The notes beneath the pieces were generated by a model. The model did no database searches and was not told the origin of the DNA. It was given only the letters and a program-made list of their open reading frames with translations. A program made the position numbers and the translations under genes. This document shows positions 1 to 8,354 of a DNA stretch of 22,295 bases, in pieces. This stretch comes from JAFGRR01 sp964563855. Its GTDB lineage: Bacteria > Planctomycetota > Phycisphaerae > UBA1845 > Fen-1342. Location: the NCBI GenBank assembly GCA_964563855.1, contig CAZLYU010000057.1, positions 1 to 22,295 on the forward strand, in the 5' to 3' direction. Position 1 is the first letter of the stretch. Each line of letters begins with the position of its first letter.

Positions 1-55
1 ACAGGGTAATGCTTTAATTACAAAACCGCTGCTCTGCCAATTGAGCTACGGTGGC
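1..55 (-). tRNA. tRNA-Thr(UGU), 5' half only
   Basis: Read on the minus strand from 55, the sequence gives a 7-nt acceptor 5' strand (GCCACCG, 55-49), TA, a D arm GCTC/GAGC (46-43, 34-31) and the 5' anticodon strand GCGGT (29-25). The loop is TTTGTAA (24-18) with anticodon TGT at 22-20. The next bases should be ACCGC to close the anticodon stem but are TTAAA, and the rest of the tRNA is absent. The match to tRNA therefore ends at 18, exactly after the anticodon loop. A promoter-like pair lies just upstream. The gene is either interrupted (intron, or artificial junction at the contig end) or a remnant. Identity as tRNA-Thr rests on the anticodon alone. Confidence 0.7.
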
Positions 56-488
56 GGCGATGCGGCAATCGAAAAGTGTACGGGTCTGATCCGGAAGTCG
101 TAAAGCAGCGTGGCGACCACCGTTCCGACCAGCGCTGGATGGGGCGCAGGACGCGTCCGATGGGCGCGGCGCTCGTTTGGCGGGTCGGCCAGCGGGGTGC
201 GTGAAGCGCGGTTTGTGAGCTGGCGCTTCGGACCTCGCGTCCCAGACCGCAAAAGGCATCCGACGCGCGACCGACAGCCTGCGGTGACGAGAGCGAATCC
301 GCCGGCTGACGTACCGTGACACCGCAAGCCGACGCGTCATCGGCTTTTGCAACCGAGATTGCGGTAAAGCGGGGCACAAACTGCGGTTGTTCGGTGGGCG
401 CCGCGGATCGCTCCCAAGTTACGCTTTAATGGCCGCTTGAGTTGGCACGTTTGCTCGCTGCCGCGCTCGCGAATCATCGGCGCCTGGC
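56..488. other. Gene-free stretch
   Basis: Apart from the candidate tRNA promoter at 75-104, I see no supportable gene here. Open frames on both strands are short, Arg/Pro/Ser-rich and without recognisable domains or ribosome binding sites. No repeats or strong terminators stand out. It serves as the divergent spacer between the tRNA (leftward) and the regulator operon (rightward). Confidence 0.5.
75..104 (-). promoter_or_regulatory. Candidate sigma70-type promoter of the tRNA-Thr gene
   Basis: On the minus strand there is TTTACG (104-99, 4/6 to TTGACA), an 18-bp spacer and TACACT (80-75, 4/6 to TATAAT). The predicted transcript would start near 68, about a dozen bases before the tRNA 5' end at 55. 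Position and spacing suit a tRNA promoter, but both boxes are imperfect. Confidence 0.4.
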
Positions 489-518
489 TTGACAGGCAAG
501 CATCTGCTTGCGTATTCT
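489..518 (+). promoter_or_regulatory. Predicted promoter of the ArsR/VOC operon
   Basis: A perfect -35 hexamer TTGACA (489-494) is followed by an 18-bp spacer and TATTCT (513-518, 4/6 to TATAAT). Transcription would start near 525, about 37 bases before the ATG at 562. The spacer carries a perfect inverted repeat (496-511), so a bound repressor would block RNA polymerase directly. Confidence 0.65.
496..511. promoter_or_regulatory. Operator copy 1 (GCAAG-N6-CTTGC)
   Basis: GCAAGCATCTGCTTGC is a 16-bp palindrome with perfect 7-bp arms (496-502 and 505-511). It sits between the -35 and -10 boxes of the predicted promoter. A second copy with the same half-sites and N6 spacing is at 532-547. Binding by the ArsR-type protein encoded just downstream is inferred; autoregulation from such a site is usual for the family. 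Confidence 0.6.
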
Positions 519-531
519 TCACCGTGGATAG

Positions 532-547
532 GCAAGTCACGGCTTGC
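532..547. promoter_or_regulatory. Operator copy 2 (GCAAG-N6-CTTGC)
   Basis: GCAAGTCACGGCTTGC repeats the outer half-sites of copy 1. The flanks are also shared: both copies read AGGCAAG on the left and CTTGCGT on the right, while the central six bases differ. The copies are offset by 36 bp. This one lies downstream of the predicted start site, in the 5' untranslated region. Confidence 0.55.
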
Positions 548-561
548 GTGAATCGCGTTGC

Positions 562-846
562 ATGAATGACGACCTCTACCGCGCCATCGCTGACCCGACG
601 AGACGGGCGATTCTCGATGAGCTGGTCGACCGCGACGGACAGACGCTCTTCGAACTCTGCGGCCGCTTGACCATGAAGCACGGCATCGGCTCGACGCGAC
701 AGGCGATCTCGCAGCACTTGGAAGTCTTGGAGGCCGCCGGCTTGATCATCGTGCGGCGCGAGGGCCGGTACAAGTTTCACTCGTTCAACGGCAAACCGCT
801 CAAGGCCATCGCCCAGCGGTGGCCGCCCAACGGTCGCGGGAGGTAA
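562..846 (+). CDS. ArsR-family winged-helix transcriptional regulator
   Basis: A 94-residue DNA-binding regulator. It opens with the MNDDLYRAIADPTRRAIL signature of ArsR/SmtB-like proteins. A helix-turn-helix follows (AISQHLEVLEAAGLI, about residues 47-61) and then the wing (VRREGRYKFHSF). The metal-sensing ELCVCDL motif is not present; the equivalent stretch reads FELCGRL with a single Cys, so a metal-independent regulator of the kind paired with VOC or SRPBCC proteins is more likely. I chose ATG 562 rather than in-frame TTG 544, because 544 lies inside an operator half-site and the conserved N-terminus begins at 562. No strong Shine-Dalgarno is seen. It is followed after 6 bases by a VOC gene, which it presumably controls. 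Confidence 0.88.
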   Translation: MNDDLYRAIADPTRRAILDELVDRDGQTLFELCGRLTMKHGIGSTRQAISQHLEVLEAAGLIIVRREGRYKFHSFNGKPLKAIAQRWPPNGRGR

Positions 847-852
847 CGCACC

Positions 853-1248
853 ATGCGAATCAATCTAGCCAGCGTGCTCGTCGATGATCAGGAAAGGGCC
901 GCCCGGTTCTACACCGAGATACTCGGATTCCAGAAGAAGCACGACATCCCGATGGGCAAGCATCGCTGGCTCACCGTCGTGTCGCCAGAGAAACCCGACG
1001 GCGTCGAACTCGTCCTCGAACCCGATGAACACCCCGCCGTTAGACCGTTCAAGTCGGCGCTGGTGGAAGACGGCATCCCGTTTACGTCGTTCGCGGTCGA
1101 CGACCTATACGCTGAGCACAAGCGGCTCGAAGCCCTCGGGGTGCGCTTCACACAACAACCCACCGATCTCGGCACAGTGATTACCGCCGTGTTCGACGAC
1201 ACGTGTGGAAACCTCATTCAGATCGCACAGGAGATTCAGGAATCATGA
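853..1248 (+). CDS. VOC-superfamily protein (glyoxalase/bleomycin-resistance fold)
   Basis: A 131-residue single VOC domain. It starts with MRINLASVLVDDQERAARFY, the usual first strand and helix, continues with YTEILGFQKKHD and WLTVVSPE, and has a second beta-alpha-beta module (ITAVFDDTCGNLIQI). The C-terminal D-x-x-GN-x-I-QI pattern is typical; the family holds dioxygenases, glyoxalases and drug-binding proteins, and the substrate cannot be told here. The start is supported by GGGAGG (838-843), which overlaps the end of the regulator gene, 9 bases before ATG 853. Its stop overlaps the next gene's first ATG as ATGA (1245-1248). Pairing with an ArsR regulator suggests inducible expression. Confidence 0.88.
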   Translation: MRINLASVLVDDQERAARFYTEILGFQKKHDIPMGKHRWLTVVSPEKPDGVELVLEPDEHPAVRPFKSALVEDGIPFTSFAVDDLYAEHKRLEALGVRFTQQPTDLGTVITAVFDDTCGNLIQIAQEIQES

Positions 1249-1739
1249 ACGCGATCCCCTTTCGTTTCGGCGTGCTCTGTGTCGTGCCGATCTTGATTGC
1301 GTACGCCGCCGCCAGTGAGCAGCCCGGTGCGGAAAATGCGCAGCACCGAACTGAATCGAAACGGCTGGGTGCGAATCAAACGGAGGGCGATTCCATGCAA
1401 GTCTATTACCTCGAAATCGTGACCCCTTTGGTCGACCAGACGTGTCGTGCCTTGGAGAAAACGCACGACGTCACGTTCGGCGAACCGATTGCCGAACTTG
1501 GGAACGCCCGCACCGTCAAACTGAAGGACGGTGGGCGGATCGGTGTGCGGGCGCCCATGCGCGATACAGAAGAACCAGTTGTGCGGCCCTACATCCTCGT
1601 GAATGACATTGACGCCGCGATCAAAGCGGCCGAGGCGGCCGGGGCGGAAGTGGCGATGCGTCCGACCAAGATCCCCGGTCATGGCGCATTCGCAATCTAC
1701 CTGCTCGGCGGGATCGACCATGGGCTTTGGCAACTTTGA
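1245..1739 (+). CDS. VOC-family protein with possible signal peptide (alternative start at 1395)
   Basis: The conserved part begins at MQVYYLEIVTP (ATG 1395) and runs to the C-terminal GHGAFAIYLLGGIDHGLWQL; this is a VOC subfamily of about 115 residues that normally starts at that Met. Two starts compete. ATG 1245 overlaps the previous stop as ATGA and adds 50 residues: a hydrophobic stretch (FGVLCVVPILIAYAAAS) resembling a signal peptide with an AxA-type cleavage site, then a polar linker. ATG 1395 has a good Shine-Dalgarno, GGAGG (1382-1386), 8 bases upstream. The long form would be exported, the short form cytosolic; both could be made. Third gene of the ArsR-led operon. Confidence 0.8.
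   Translation: MNAIPFRFGVLCVVPILIAYAAASEQPGAENAQHRTESKRLGANQTEGDSMQVYYLEIVTPLVDQTCRALEKTHDVTFGEPIAELGNARTVKLKDGGRIGVRAPMRDTEEPVVRPYILVNDIDAAIKAAEAAGAEVAMRPTKIPGHGAFAIYLLGGIDHGLWQL
1382..1397 (+). promoter_or_regulatory. Internal ribosome binding site and ATG inside the second VOC gene
   Basis: GGAGG (1382-1386) lies 8 bases before ATG 1395, the position where the VOC domain itself begins. It supports the short, cytosolic form over the signal-peptide form starting at 1245. Confidence 0.5.
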
Positions 1740-1743
1740 GTCG

Positions 1744-1785
1744 TCGTCGCGTTGCGAGCGGGCCGCAACCGCCAACACGCGACGA
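1744..1785. terminator. Nested hairpin between convergent genes (candidate bidirectional terminator)
   Basis: Outer arms TCGTCGCG (1744-1751) and CGCGACGA (1778-1785) are perfectly complementary. An inner stem GTTGCG (1751-1756) / CGCAAC (1764-1769) sits within. It starts 4 bases after the VOC stop and ends 16 bases from the kinase stop. No uridine run follows on either strand, so it is not a canonical intrinsic terminator; it may block read-through or protect both 3' ends. Confidence 0.45.
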
Positions 1786-1801
1786 TCGCGTTTGAGCTGC
1801 A

Positions 1802-4441
<2,640 letters not shown>

Positions 4442-4544
4442 GCCATCTTCCTCTTCCACGGCCCGCCGCGCCGCTGACGCGTTGCGCTCCGGTCTGACTA
4501 CACTCGGCTGGACGCCAGCGTGCTGTATGCGAGCAGGATACCCA

Positions 4545-5075
4545 GTGATTGCGACCAAAGCTGATTACGTGGTGCACTGGAACTTCGACACGTTTCACGA
4601 AGAGACGTTTGGCGATTTCACTCCCTGCGATACGCCGCGCCGCGCTCCCGATTATGTCAGTGCGTCGCGTTCGGCGTATTGGGACTTGGGCGACCGGGTA
4701 GTCCGCTCATCAGACCACTGGGGGCGCGTCCGCCGCAGTTTGTGGCTCATCGAAGGGTTACGCGCCCGTGGGGCGCCGATCACCGCGAGCTGCGCCTACG
4801 ACGCTTTCGCGCGGATCCAACGTCACGCGCTCTTCACGCGGGCGACCGAACTCCGCCGCCACCGCCGCGTGCAGGCGTTTCGCGAGCGCGCCCTCACGTT
4901 GCCGTCGCACGCGGCGCTCGCGCTCGAGTGGCTGCAACAGTTTCCGCACGCACCGGTGTTTGAGATTGCGGTGATCGCGGCGCCGGCCGCGTCACAACCC
5001 CATGTGCTGCACGATGGCGGGGCCTGCTTCCTCATTGCACCGCCCGCCCCAACGCGGGTTCGAATGCCCGCGTAA
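4545..5075 (+). CDS. Hypothetical protein with YWDLGDRVVRSSDHWG motif
   Basis: A 176-residue protein I cannot assign. The N-terminal half contains a patch that looks structured: WNFDTF, then S-x-YWDLGDRVVR-SSDHWGRV. The aromatic-Gly-Asp-Arg-Val / SDHWG combination recalls small proteins I have seen described only as hypothetical. The middle is Arg-rich and helical (ATELRRHRRVQAFRERAL). The C-terminus is Ala/Pro-rich and without a membrane segment. GTG 4545 is preferred because AGGA (4535-4538) lies 6 bases upstream; ATG 4527 in the same frame has no close Shine-Dalgarno. It is divergent from the kinase (about 100 bp apart) and convergent with the RNase Z-like gene. Confidence 0.62.
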   Translation: MIATKADYVVHWNFDTFHEETFGDFTPCDTPRRAPDYVSASRSAYWDLGDRVVRSSDHWGRVRRSLWLIEGLRARGAPITASCAYDAFARIQRHALFTRATELRRHRRVQAFRERALTLPSHAALALEWLQQFPHAPVFEIAVIAAPAASQPHVLHDGGACFLIAPPAPTRVRMPA

Positions 5076-5084
5076 CGCTCGCCT

Positions 5085-5108
5085 CGCGACGGCCGAACGC
5101 CGATCGCG
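5085..5108. terminator. Hairpin between convergent genes
   Basis: A GC-rich imperfect stem CGCGA-c-GGC / GCC-ga-TCGCG with a 5-base loop fills most of the 36-bp gap between the hypothetical gene and the RNase Z-like gene. There is no U-tract, so a termination role is only suggested by position. Confidence 0.3.
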
Positions 5109-5111
5109 CAC

Positions 5112-6020
5112 TCAGGGCTGCGCTTCGGACGGCTTCGGCGTGAGTGTGCGGGTGCGCTGCCTGCGATGTTCCGCGAGAAACGAGACGCGCTCGCGATCCG
5201 CTGGGTTGAGCACCGCACGCAGCGCCCTTTTGGCGTCGTGAATCCCGGTGCGTCGCGTGAGGTGCGTGAGCACGATGCGCTGGTTTTCGAGTTGCGGCAC
5301 GATACGGGCGATGTCGCCCAAATGCATGTGGCGCCCCGCCCGGGCCCGTTCGCGATGCTCCATGTCGATGAAGGTGCACTCGAGCAGCAGAATCTGACTG
5401 CGTCGCACAAAGTCGAGTTCGAGAAACGCGCCGGGGCCCGTATCGCCGCAGTAGGTCACCAACGGATGCTCGACGCGTGTAGTGATCTCAACGCCGCGCT
5501 GTTTGAGCTCGACGAGCTGCGGTCCCATCAATCCCTGGTGTTCGGGCTTCAGCTTGTTGCGAATGTTGATGACGCTGAATCCGAGCGCGTTGAAACGCTC
5601 GCCTGCGCGGCCGCGACACAGGTGCTCGACCTCGAAGACCCTCACGATGAGGTCGCGTTGCACCTGTATGTCGTCTCCCGGTGCGACGCCATGCACGTTG
5701 GCTGGGGGCGTGTGGCCGTCGATGTCGCCCCAAATGCGGAGCATCTCCTGAACCGGTGCGACAAGCGGCTGTGGGATGTAAGCGTGTCCGGGCGCGTTGT
5801 CGATGAACATGCGCTGCGAAAAGTAGTAGGCCAGCCCGGCGGCGTGGTCCATGTGCCCATGCGTGAGAAAGACGTGGTCGACCGCCAGCACGTCGCGCGG
5901 CGCGCGGCCGAAGTCGAACCCGACGTTCATGTGCGGCAGCGTGAGGTAGGTCTCCTCGCCGGCGGCGGAATATCCGCGCACCACCAACTCCCCGTGCTGA
6001 AATTCGTAACCCGAGGCCAT
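5112..6020 (-). CDS. Metallo-beta-lactamase-fold hydrolase, RNase Z-like
   Basis: A 302-residue cytosolic MBL-fold enzyme. The metal-binding motif HGHMDH is at 54-59, with further candidate ligands His132 (VEHLCRG), Asp192 (YCGDTGPG) and His252 (LTHLTRR). The TFLTHGHMDHAAGL-like context and the GDTG and LLLECTF segments match tRNase Z (ElaC) and related hydrolases rather than lactamases. RNase Z trims tRNA 3' trailers; whether this paralogue does so or cleaves a small molecule cannot be decided here. The segment 160-180 could correspond to the RNase Z substrate-binding arm but is short. ATG 6020 starts just before the conserved YEFQHGELVVRGYS; no clear Shine-Dalgarno is seen. Divergent from nrdR. 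Confidence 0.87.
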   Translation of the reverse strand: MASGYEFQHGELVVRGYSAAGEETYLTLPHMNVGFDFGRAPRDVLAVDHVFLTHGHMDHAAGLAYYFSQRMFIDNAPGHAYIPQPLVAPVQEMLRIWGDIDGHTPPANVHGVAPGDDIQVQRDLIVRVFEVEHLCRGRAGERFNALGFSVINIRNKLKPEHQGLMGPQLVELKQRGVEITTRVEHPLVTYCGDTGPGAFLELDFVRRSQILLLECTFIDMEHRERARAGRHMHLGDIARIVPQLENQRIVLTHLTRRTGIHDAKRALRAVLNPADRERVSFLAEHRRQRTRTLTPKPSEAQP

Positions 6021-6076
6021 GGCGTTTGTTGTACGCGGATGCCGCGGGAAAGTCTTGTCGCGGTCCGATTTTTGGA

Positions 6077-6105
6077 TTGACGTACATCATCTTGTGTAGT
6101 AGTCT
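6077..6105 (+). promoter_or_regulatory. Candidate nrdR promoter
   Basis: TTGACG (6077-6082, 5/6 to consensus) is followed after 17 bases by TAGTCT (6100-6105, 3/6). The implied start near 6112 leaves a leader of about 110 bases. The -35 box is good and the -10 is poor. Confidence 0.4.
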
Positions 6106-6111
6106 TCGGTT

Positions 6112-6216
6112 GAGCACGAGCGGTTGTGTGCTCGTTCTCCGGCCCGAATCGGGTCCCGTCGTAGGTTTGGTTCCAAGCGGGTCGTTGCTATGCGACTTGC
6201 CACTCCCAAGCGGGTC
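6112..6216 (+). promoter_or_regulatory. Structured nrdR leader with inverted and direct repeats
   Basis: Between the predicted start and the nrdR ATG I see three elements. One is the inverted repeat GAGCAC-N10-GTGCTC (6112-6133). Another is the compact palindrome CCCGA-A-TCGGG just downstream. The third is an 11-bp direct repeat CCAAGCGGGTC at 6173-6183 and 6206-6216 (33-bp offset). None matches the AT-rich NrdR box known from other bacteria. Function is unknown. Confidence 0.35.
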
Positions 6217-6224
6217 ACGGACGC

Positions 6225-6734
6225 ATGCGGTGTCCGTTTTGTCATGCTGACGACGACAAAGTGGTCGATTCACGTGCCCGAGACCTCGGACGGACCATCC
6301 GTCGCAGACGCGAGTGTCTCGCCTGCAATCGGCGTTTCACGACCTATGAGCGCGTCGAAGACTCCGTGCGGTTGGCGGTCATCAAACGCGACGGCAGCCG
6401 TTCGCCCTACGACCGCCAAAAGATCACCGACTCGGTGCGTCGCGCCGCGTACAAGCGACCGATCAGCTCCGACCGGCTCGAACAGGTGGTCGACGAAGTC
6501 GAAGAGAGCCTGGTCGCAAACTTCGAGAAGGAAGTCCACAGCCAGACGATCGGTGAGCGGGTCGCGGCCGTGCTACGGCGCGTCGATCAGGTGTCGTACG
6601 TGAGATTCGCCAGCGTGTATCGACAGTTCGAAGATGTCGGCGACTTCATCGACGAAGCCCAGGACATCATCGAACGCCGCCAGGCGGACATTCCGGGTCA
6701 GCAGAACCTATTCGAGGAGGGTCGCGAAGCATGA
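6225..6734 (+). CDS. nrdR: Transcriptional repressor NrdR
   Basis: A 169-residue NrdR, full length for the family. It has the N-terminal zinc ribbon with Cys3/Cys6 (CPFC) and Cys31/Cys34 (CLAC), the RRRRECLACNRRFTTYER signature, then an ATP-cone domain (about residues 49-139, starting VIKRDGSR) that reads the ATP/dATP balance. NrdR represses ribonucleotide reductase genes when dATP is high. The C-terminal tail is acidic. ATG 6225 matches the invariant MRCPFC start. No ribonucleotide reductase gene is in the window, so it acts elsewhere. Its stop overlaps the next gene's ATG as ATGA (6731-6734), implying translational coupling. Confidence 0.97.
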   Translation: MRCPFCHADDDKVVDSRARDLGRTIRRRRECLACNRRFTTYERVEDSVRLAVIKRDGSRSPYDRQKITDSVRRAAYKRPISSDRLEQVVDEVEESLVANFEKEVHSQTIGERVAAVLRRVDQVSYVRFASVYRQFEDVGDFIDEAQDIIERRQADIPGQQNLFEEGREA

Positions 6735-7369
6735 ACACGGTCAAAAGCGTCGTGATCGTCAAACGCGATGGCGCTCTCGAGCCGTTTTCTCGCGTGAAAC
6801 TGCGACGCGTGCTCGGCAGTGCGATGCAGGATTGCGGCGTCGAGCCGAAGCTCGCCGAGCCCCTCGTGCAAGCCCTCGAAGTACACCTTCAGAACTGGGA
6901 CGAGCCGCATCCCCCCTCGACGGACTACGTGCATCGCTGTTTGCAAGCGGTCTTGCGCAAAACCCAACTCGAACAGGTCGCCGTTCGAATCGAGAGTCGT
7001 CGTCGATGGCGGCGGTTACGCCGTCGCAGTGTTCGGCTGGGGCGCGTTGATTTGCGTCGCGTCGCGAAGCCGTGGCGCAAGTCGAGCCTGGCGCAGATGA
7101 TCGAGCGACGCTACCACCTGCGACGCGAATCGGCGCGCCTTCTCGCCGCCGACATCGAGTTTCGTGTTCTCAATCTCGGCATCAACCTGATCGCGCAGCC
7201 GCTCCTCGAAGAGCTGGTGCGCAGTGAACTGCGATCATGGGGTCTATTGACGGACGAAAACAACGACCCGTGCGGCGCCTTGCGGAGCGGACATCGTCGC
7301 CGTTCCGCCGGGCGGTTGAACCGCAATCCCGACGACGCGGACCGAGACCCGAACCGCGCGCGAGAGTAA
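6731..7369 (+). CDS. ATP-cone domain protein coupled to nrdR
   Basis: A 212-residue protein. Residues 6-90 form an ATP-cone (VVIVKRDGALEPFSRVKLRRVL and onward), the nucleotide-sensing domain of NrdR and of ribonucleotide reductase large subunits. A very basic linker follows (about 89-117). Then comes a helical module (120-172: ARLLAADIEFRVLNLG, then LLEELVRSELRSWGL) that resembles the helices found after ATP-cones in some reductases. The tail is Arg/Asp-rich and probably disordered. There is no zinc ribbon and no catalytic domain, so this is not a second NrdR. The ATGA overlap with nrdR suggests a shared role in dNTP sensing, which is inference. The Arg-rich centre could bind nucleic acid. 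Confidence 0.82.
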   Translation: MNTVKSVVIVKRDGALEPFSRVKLRRVLGSAMQDCGVEPKLAEPLVQALEVHLQNWDEPHPPSTDYVHRCLQAVLRKTQLEQVAVRIESRRRWRRLRRRSVRLGRVDLRRVAKPWRKSSLAQMIERRYHLRRESARLLAADIEFRVLNLGINLIAQPLLEELVRSELRSWGLLTDENNDPCGALRSGHRRRSAGRLNRNPDDADRDPNRARE

Positions 7370-7398
7370 TACGGCTTGCAGCGAGCCATGGATGGCGC

Positions 7399-7438
7399 GC
7401 CCCGCCCTGAGCGGAATACGTCGGACGTCCGGCGGGGC
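7399..7438 (+). repeat. Strong inverted repeat in the 3' region of the nrdR operon
   Basis: GCCCCGCC (7399-7406) and GGCGGGGC (7431-7438) are perfect 8-bp arms. Their loop contains a second palindrome, ACGTC-G-GACGT (7418-7428). It lies 29 bases after the ATP-cone gene stop and about 40 bases before the terminator, so the nrdR transcript ends with two separate stem-loops. Confidence 0.5.
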
Positions 7439-7475
7439 CGCTGCAGGCTTTGAAAACAAACTCCGTTCCCTGATA

Positions 7476-7526
7476 GGGCGAGCCGAGTCCCTCCTACGCC
7501 CATGCTCGGCTCGCCCGCCCTTTTTT
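7476..7526 (+). terminator. Rho-independent terminator of the nrdR operon
   Basis: A perfect 12-bp stem GGGCGAGCCGAG (7476-7487) / CTCGGCTCGCCC (7505-7516) with a 17-base loop is followed within 4 bases by six T's (7521-7526). This is the clearest intrinsic terminator in the window. It ends rightward transcription; the opposing gene stops at 7586. Confidence 0.9.
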
Positions 7527-7585
7527 CTCGTCAGGCGTGCTCAACGTTCCAAGCATTCAACCCCCCTTCGATCGTCGTGCAGCGG

Positions 7586-8308
7586 CTAGCTCGAGGCGTT
7601 CGCCGGCGGCGCAATCACGGCGATCCGCTTGTCGAACGCGGTCTGCTGCTCGGCCGTCAGCACCTCTCGCACGGCGGCGGCGAACTCCTGCTCCATGTTT
7701 GACGACGTGATCTCCGTCGGACGCATTCGCGCCGCACGCTCGCGGAATTGACGATGCACCTCCCCGAGACGCCGATGCTGCTCGGCGCTCAGCTCCATCG
7801 TCATCACCTCGGCGAGAATGTCGCCGGGACTCATCTTGCCGGTGGGGTGCTTCTCGAGCCACGCCTCGAGGTCGGCCAGCCGCTGCTTCTGTGCGTCGGT
7901 CAGCACGAGCGTTAGTCCGGCCATGAACTGACGCCGCGCTTGCGTCGAGGGGCGCGCCTCTTCGATCTCGCGCCGCAACGCTTCGGCCGACGCGTCATCG
8001 TTCGCCGCCTGCGCCGCGCTGTATTGCTTCAGCAGGTCGGAGAGCAACTGCATGTCCATCTGCGACGTGTCGTTATAGGCGACGCGATACTCGTCGAGCA
8101 GCACCTGCGCCTTGGTTTCCTGCTCTTCGTCGAGACCGAGCCGCGCGACCAGAAACTCGAGCTTGGCTTCATCCTGCAGCGGCGCCGGACCGGCCGCCTG
8201 TGGCTGCTGCGGCGCACGCTGAAGCTGTCCCGGTCGGATGGGCGTCGGCTGCTGACCGAGTGCCGAAGCGACCAAGCTCGCGGTGAGCATCATGACTACG
8301 TATCGCAT
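7586..8308 (-). CDS. Secreted LTXXQ/Spy-like protein
   Basis: A 240-residue exported protein. The signal peptide is MRYVVMMLTASLVASALG (1-18). A Pro/Gln-rich linker (20-45) follows, then an all-helical region with four evenly related motifs: LDEEQ (59-63), LTDAQ (136-140), LSAEQ (173-177) and LTAEQ (217-221). Such LTXXQ motifs define the Spy/CpxP-like periplasmic family, where they lie in helices that bind unfolded protein or metal; the exact role here is unknown. The start at 8308 is chosen because AGGAG lies about 8 bases upstream and the signal peptide begins there; longer in-frame extensions are Arg-rich and unlikely. It sits downstream of the large PDZ protein, same strand, separated by 127 bp. 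Confidence 0.78.
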   Translation of the reverse strand: MRYVVMMLTASLVASALGQQPTPIRPGQLQRAPQQPQAAGPAPLQDEAKLEFLVARLGLDEEQETKAQVLLDEYRVAYNDTSQMDMQLLSDLLKQYSAAQAANDDASAEALRREIEEARPSTQARRQFMAGLTLVLTDAQKQRLADLEAWLEKHPTGKMSPGDILAEVMTMELSAEQHRRLGEVHRQFRERAARMRPTEITSSNMEQEFAAAVREVLTAEQQTAFDKRIAVIAPPANASS

Positions 8309-8354
8309 GCCCGTACTCCTGTGCAATCGTTCTATACCCATGTTGAAAATCGCG

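Noticed and set aside
337..780. A 147-codon minus-strand open frame over the ArsR promoter
   Set aside because: It covers the operator region and the antisense of the ArsR gene, has no domain, and would conflict with the well-supported promoter.
5166..6080. A 304-codon plus-strand open frame
   Set aside because: Antisense to the MBL-fold gene, whose metal-binding motif is complete. Val/His/Arg-rich shadow frame.
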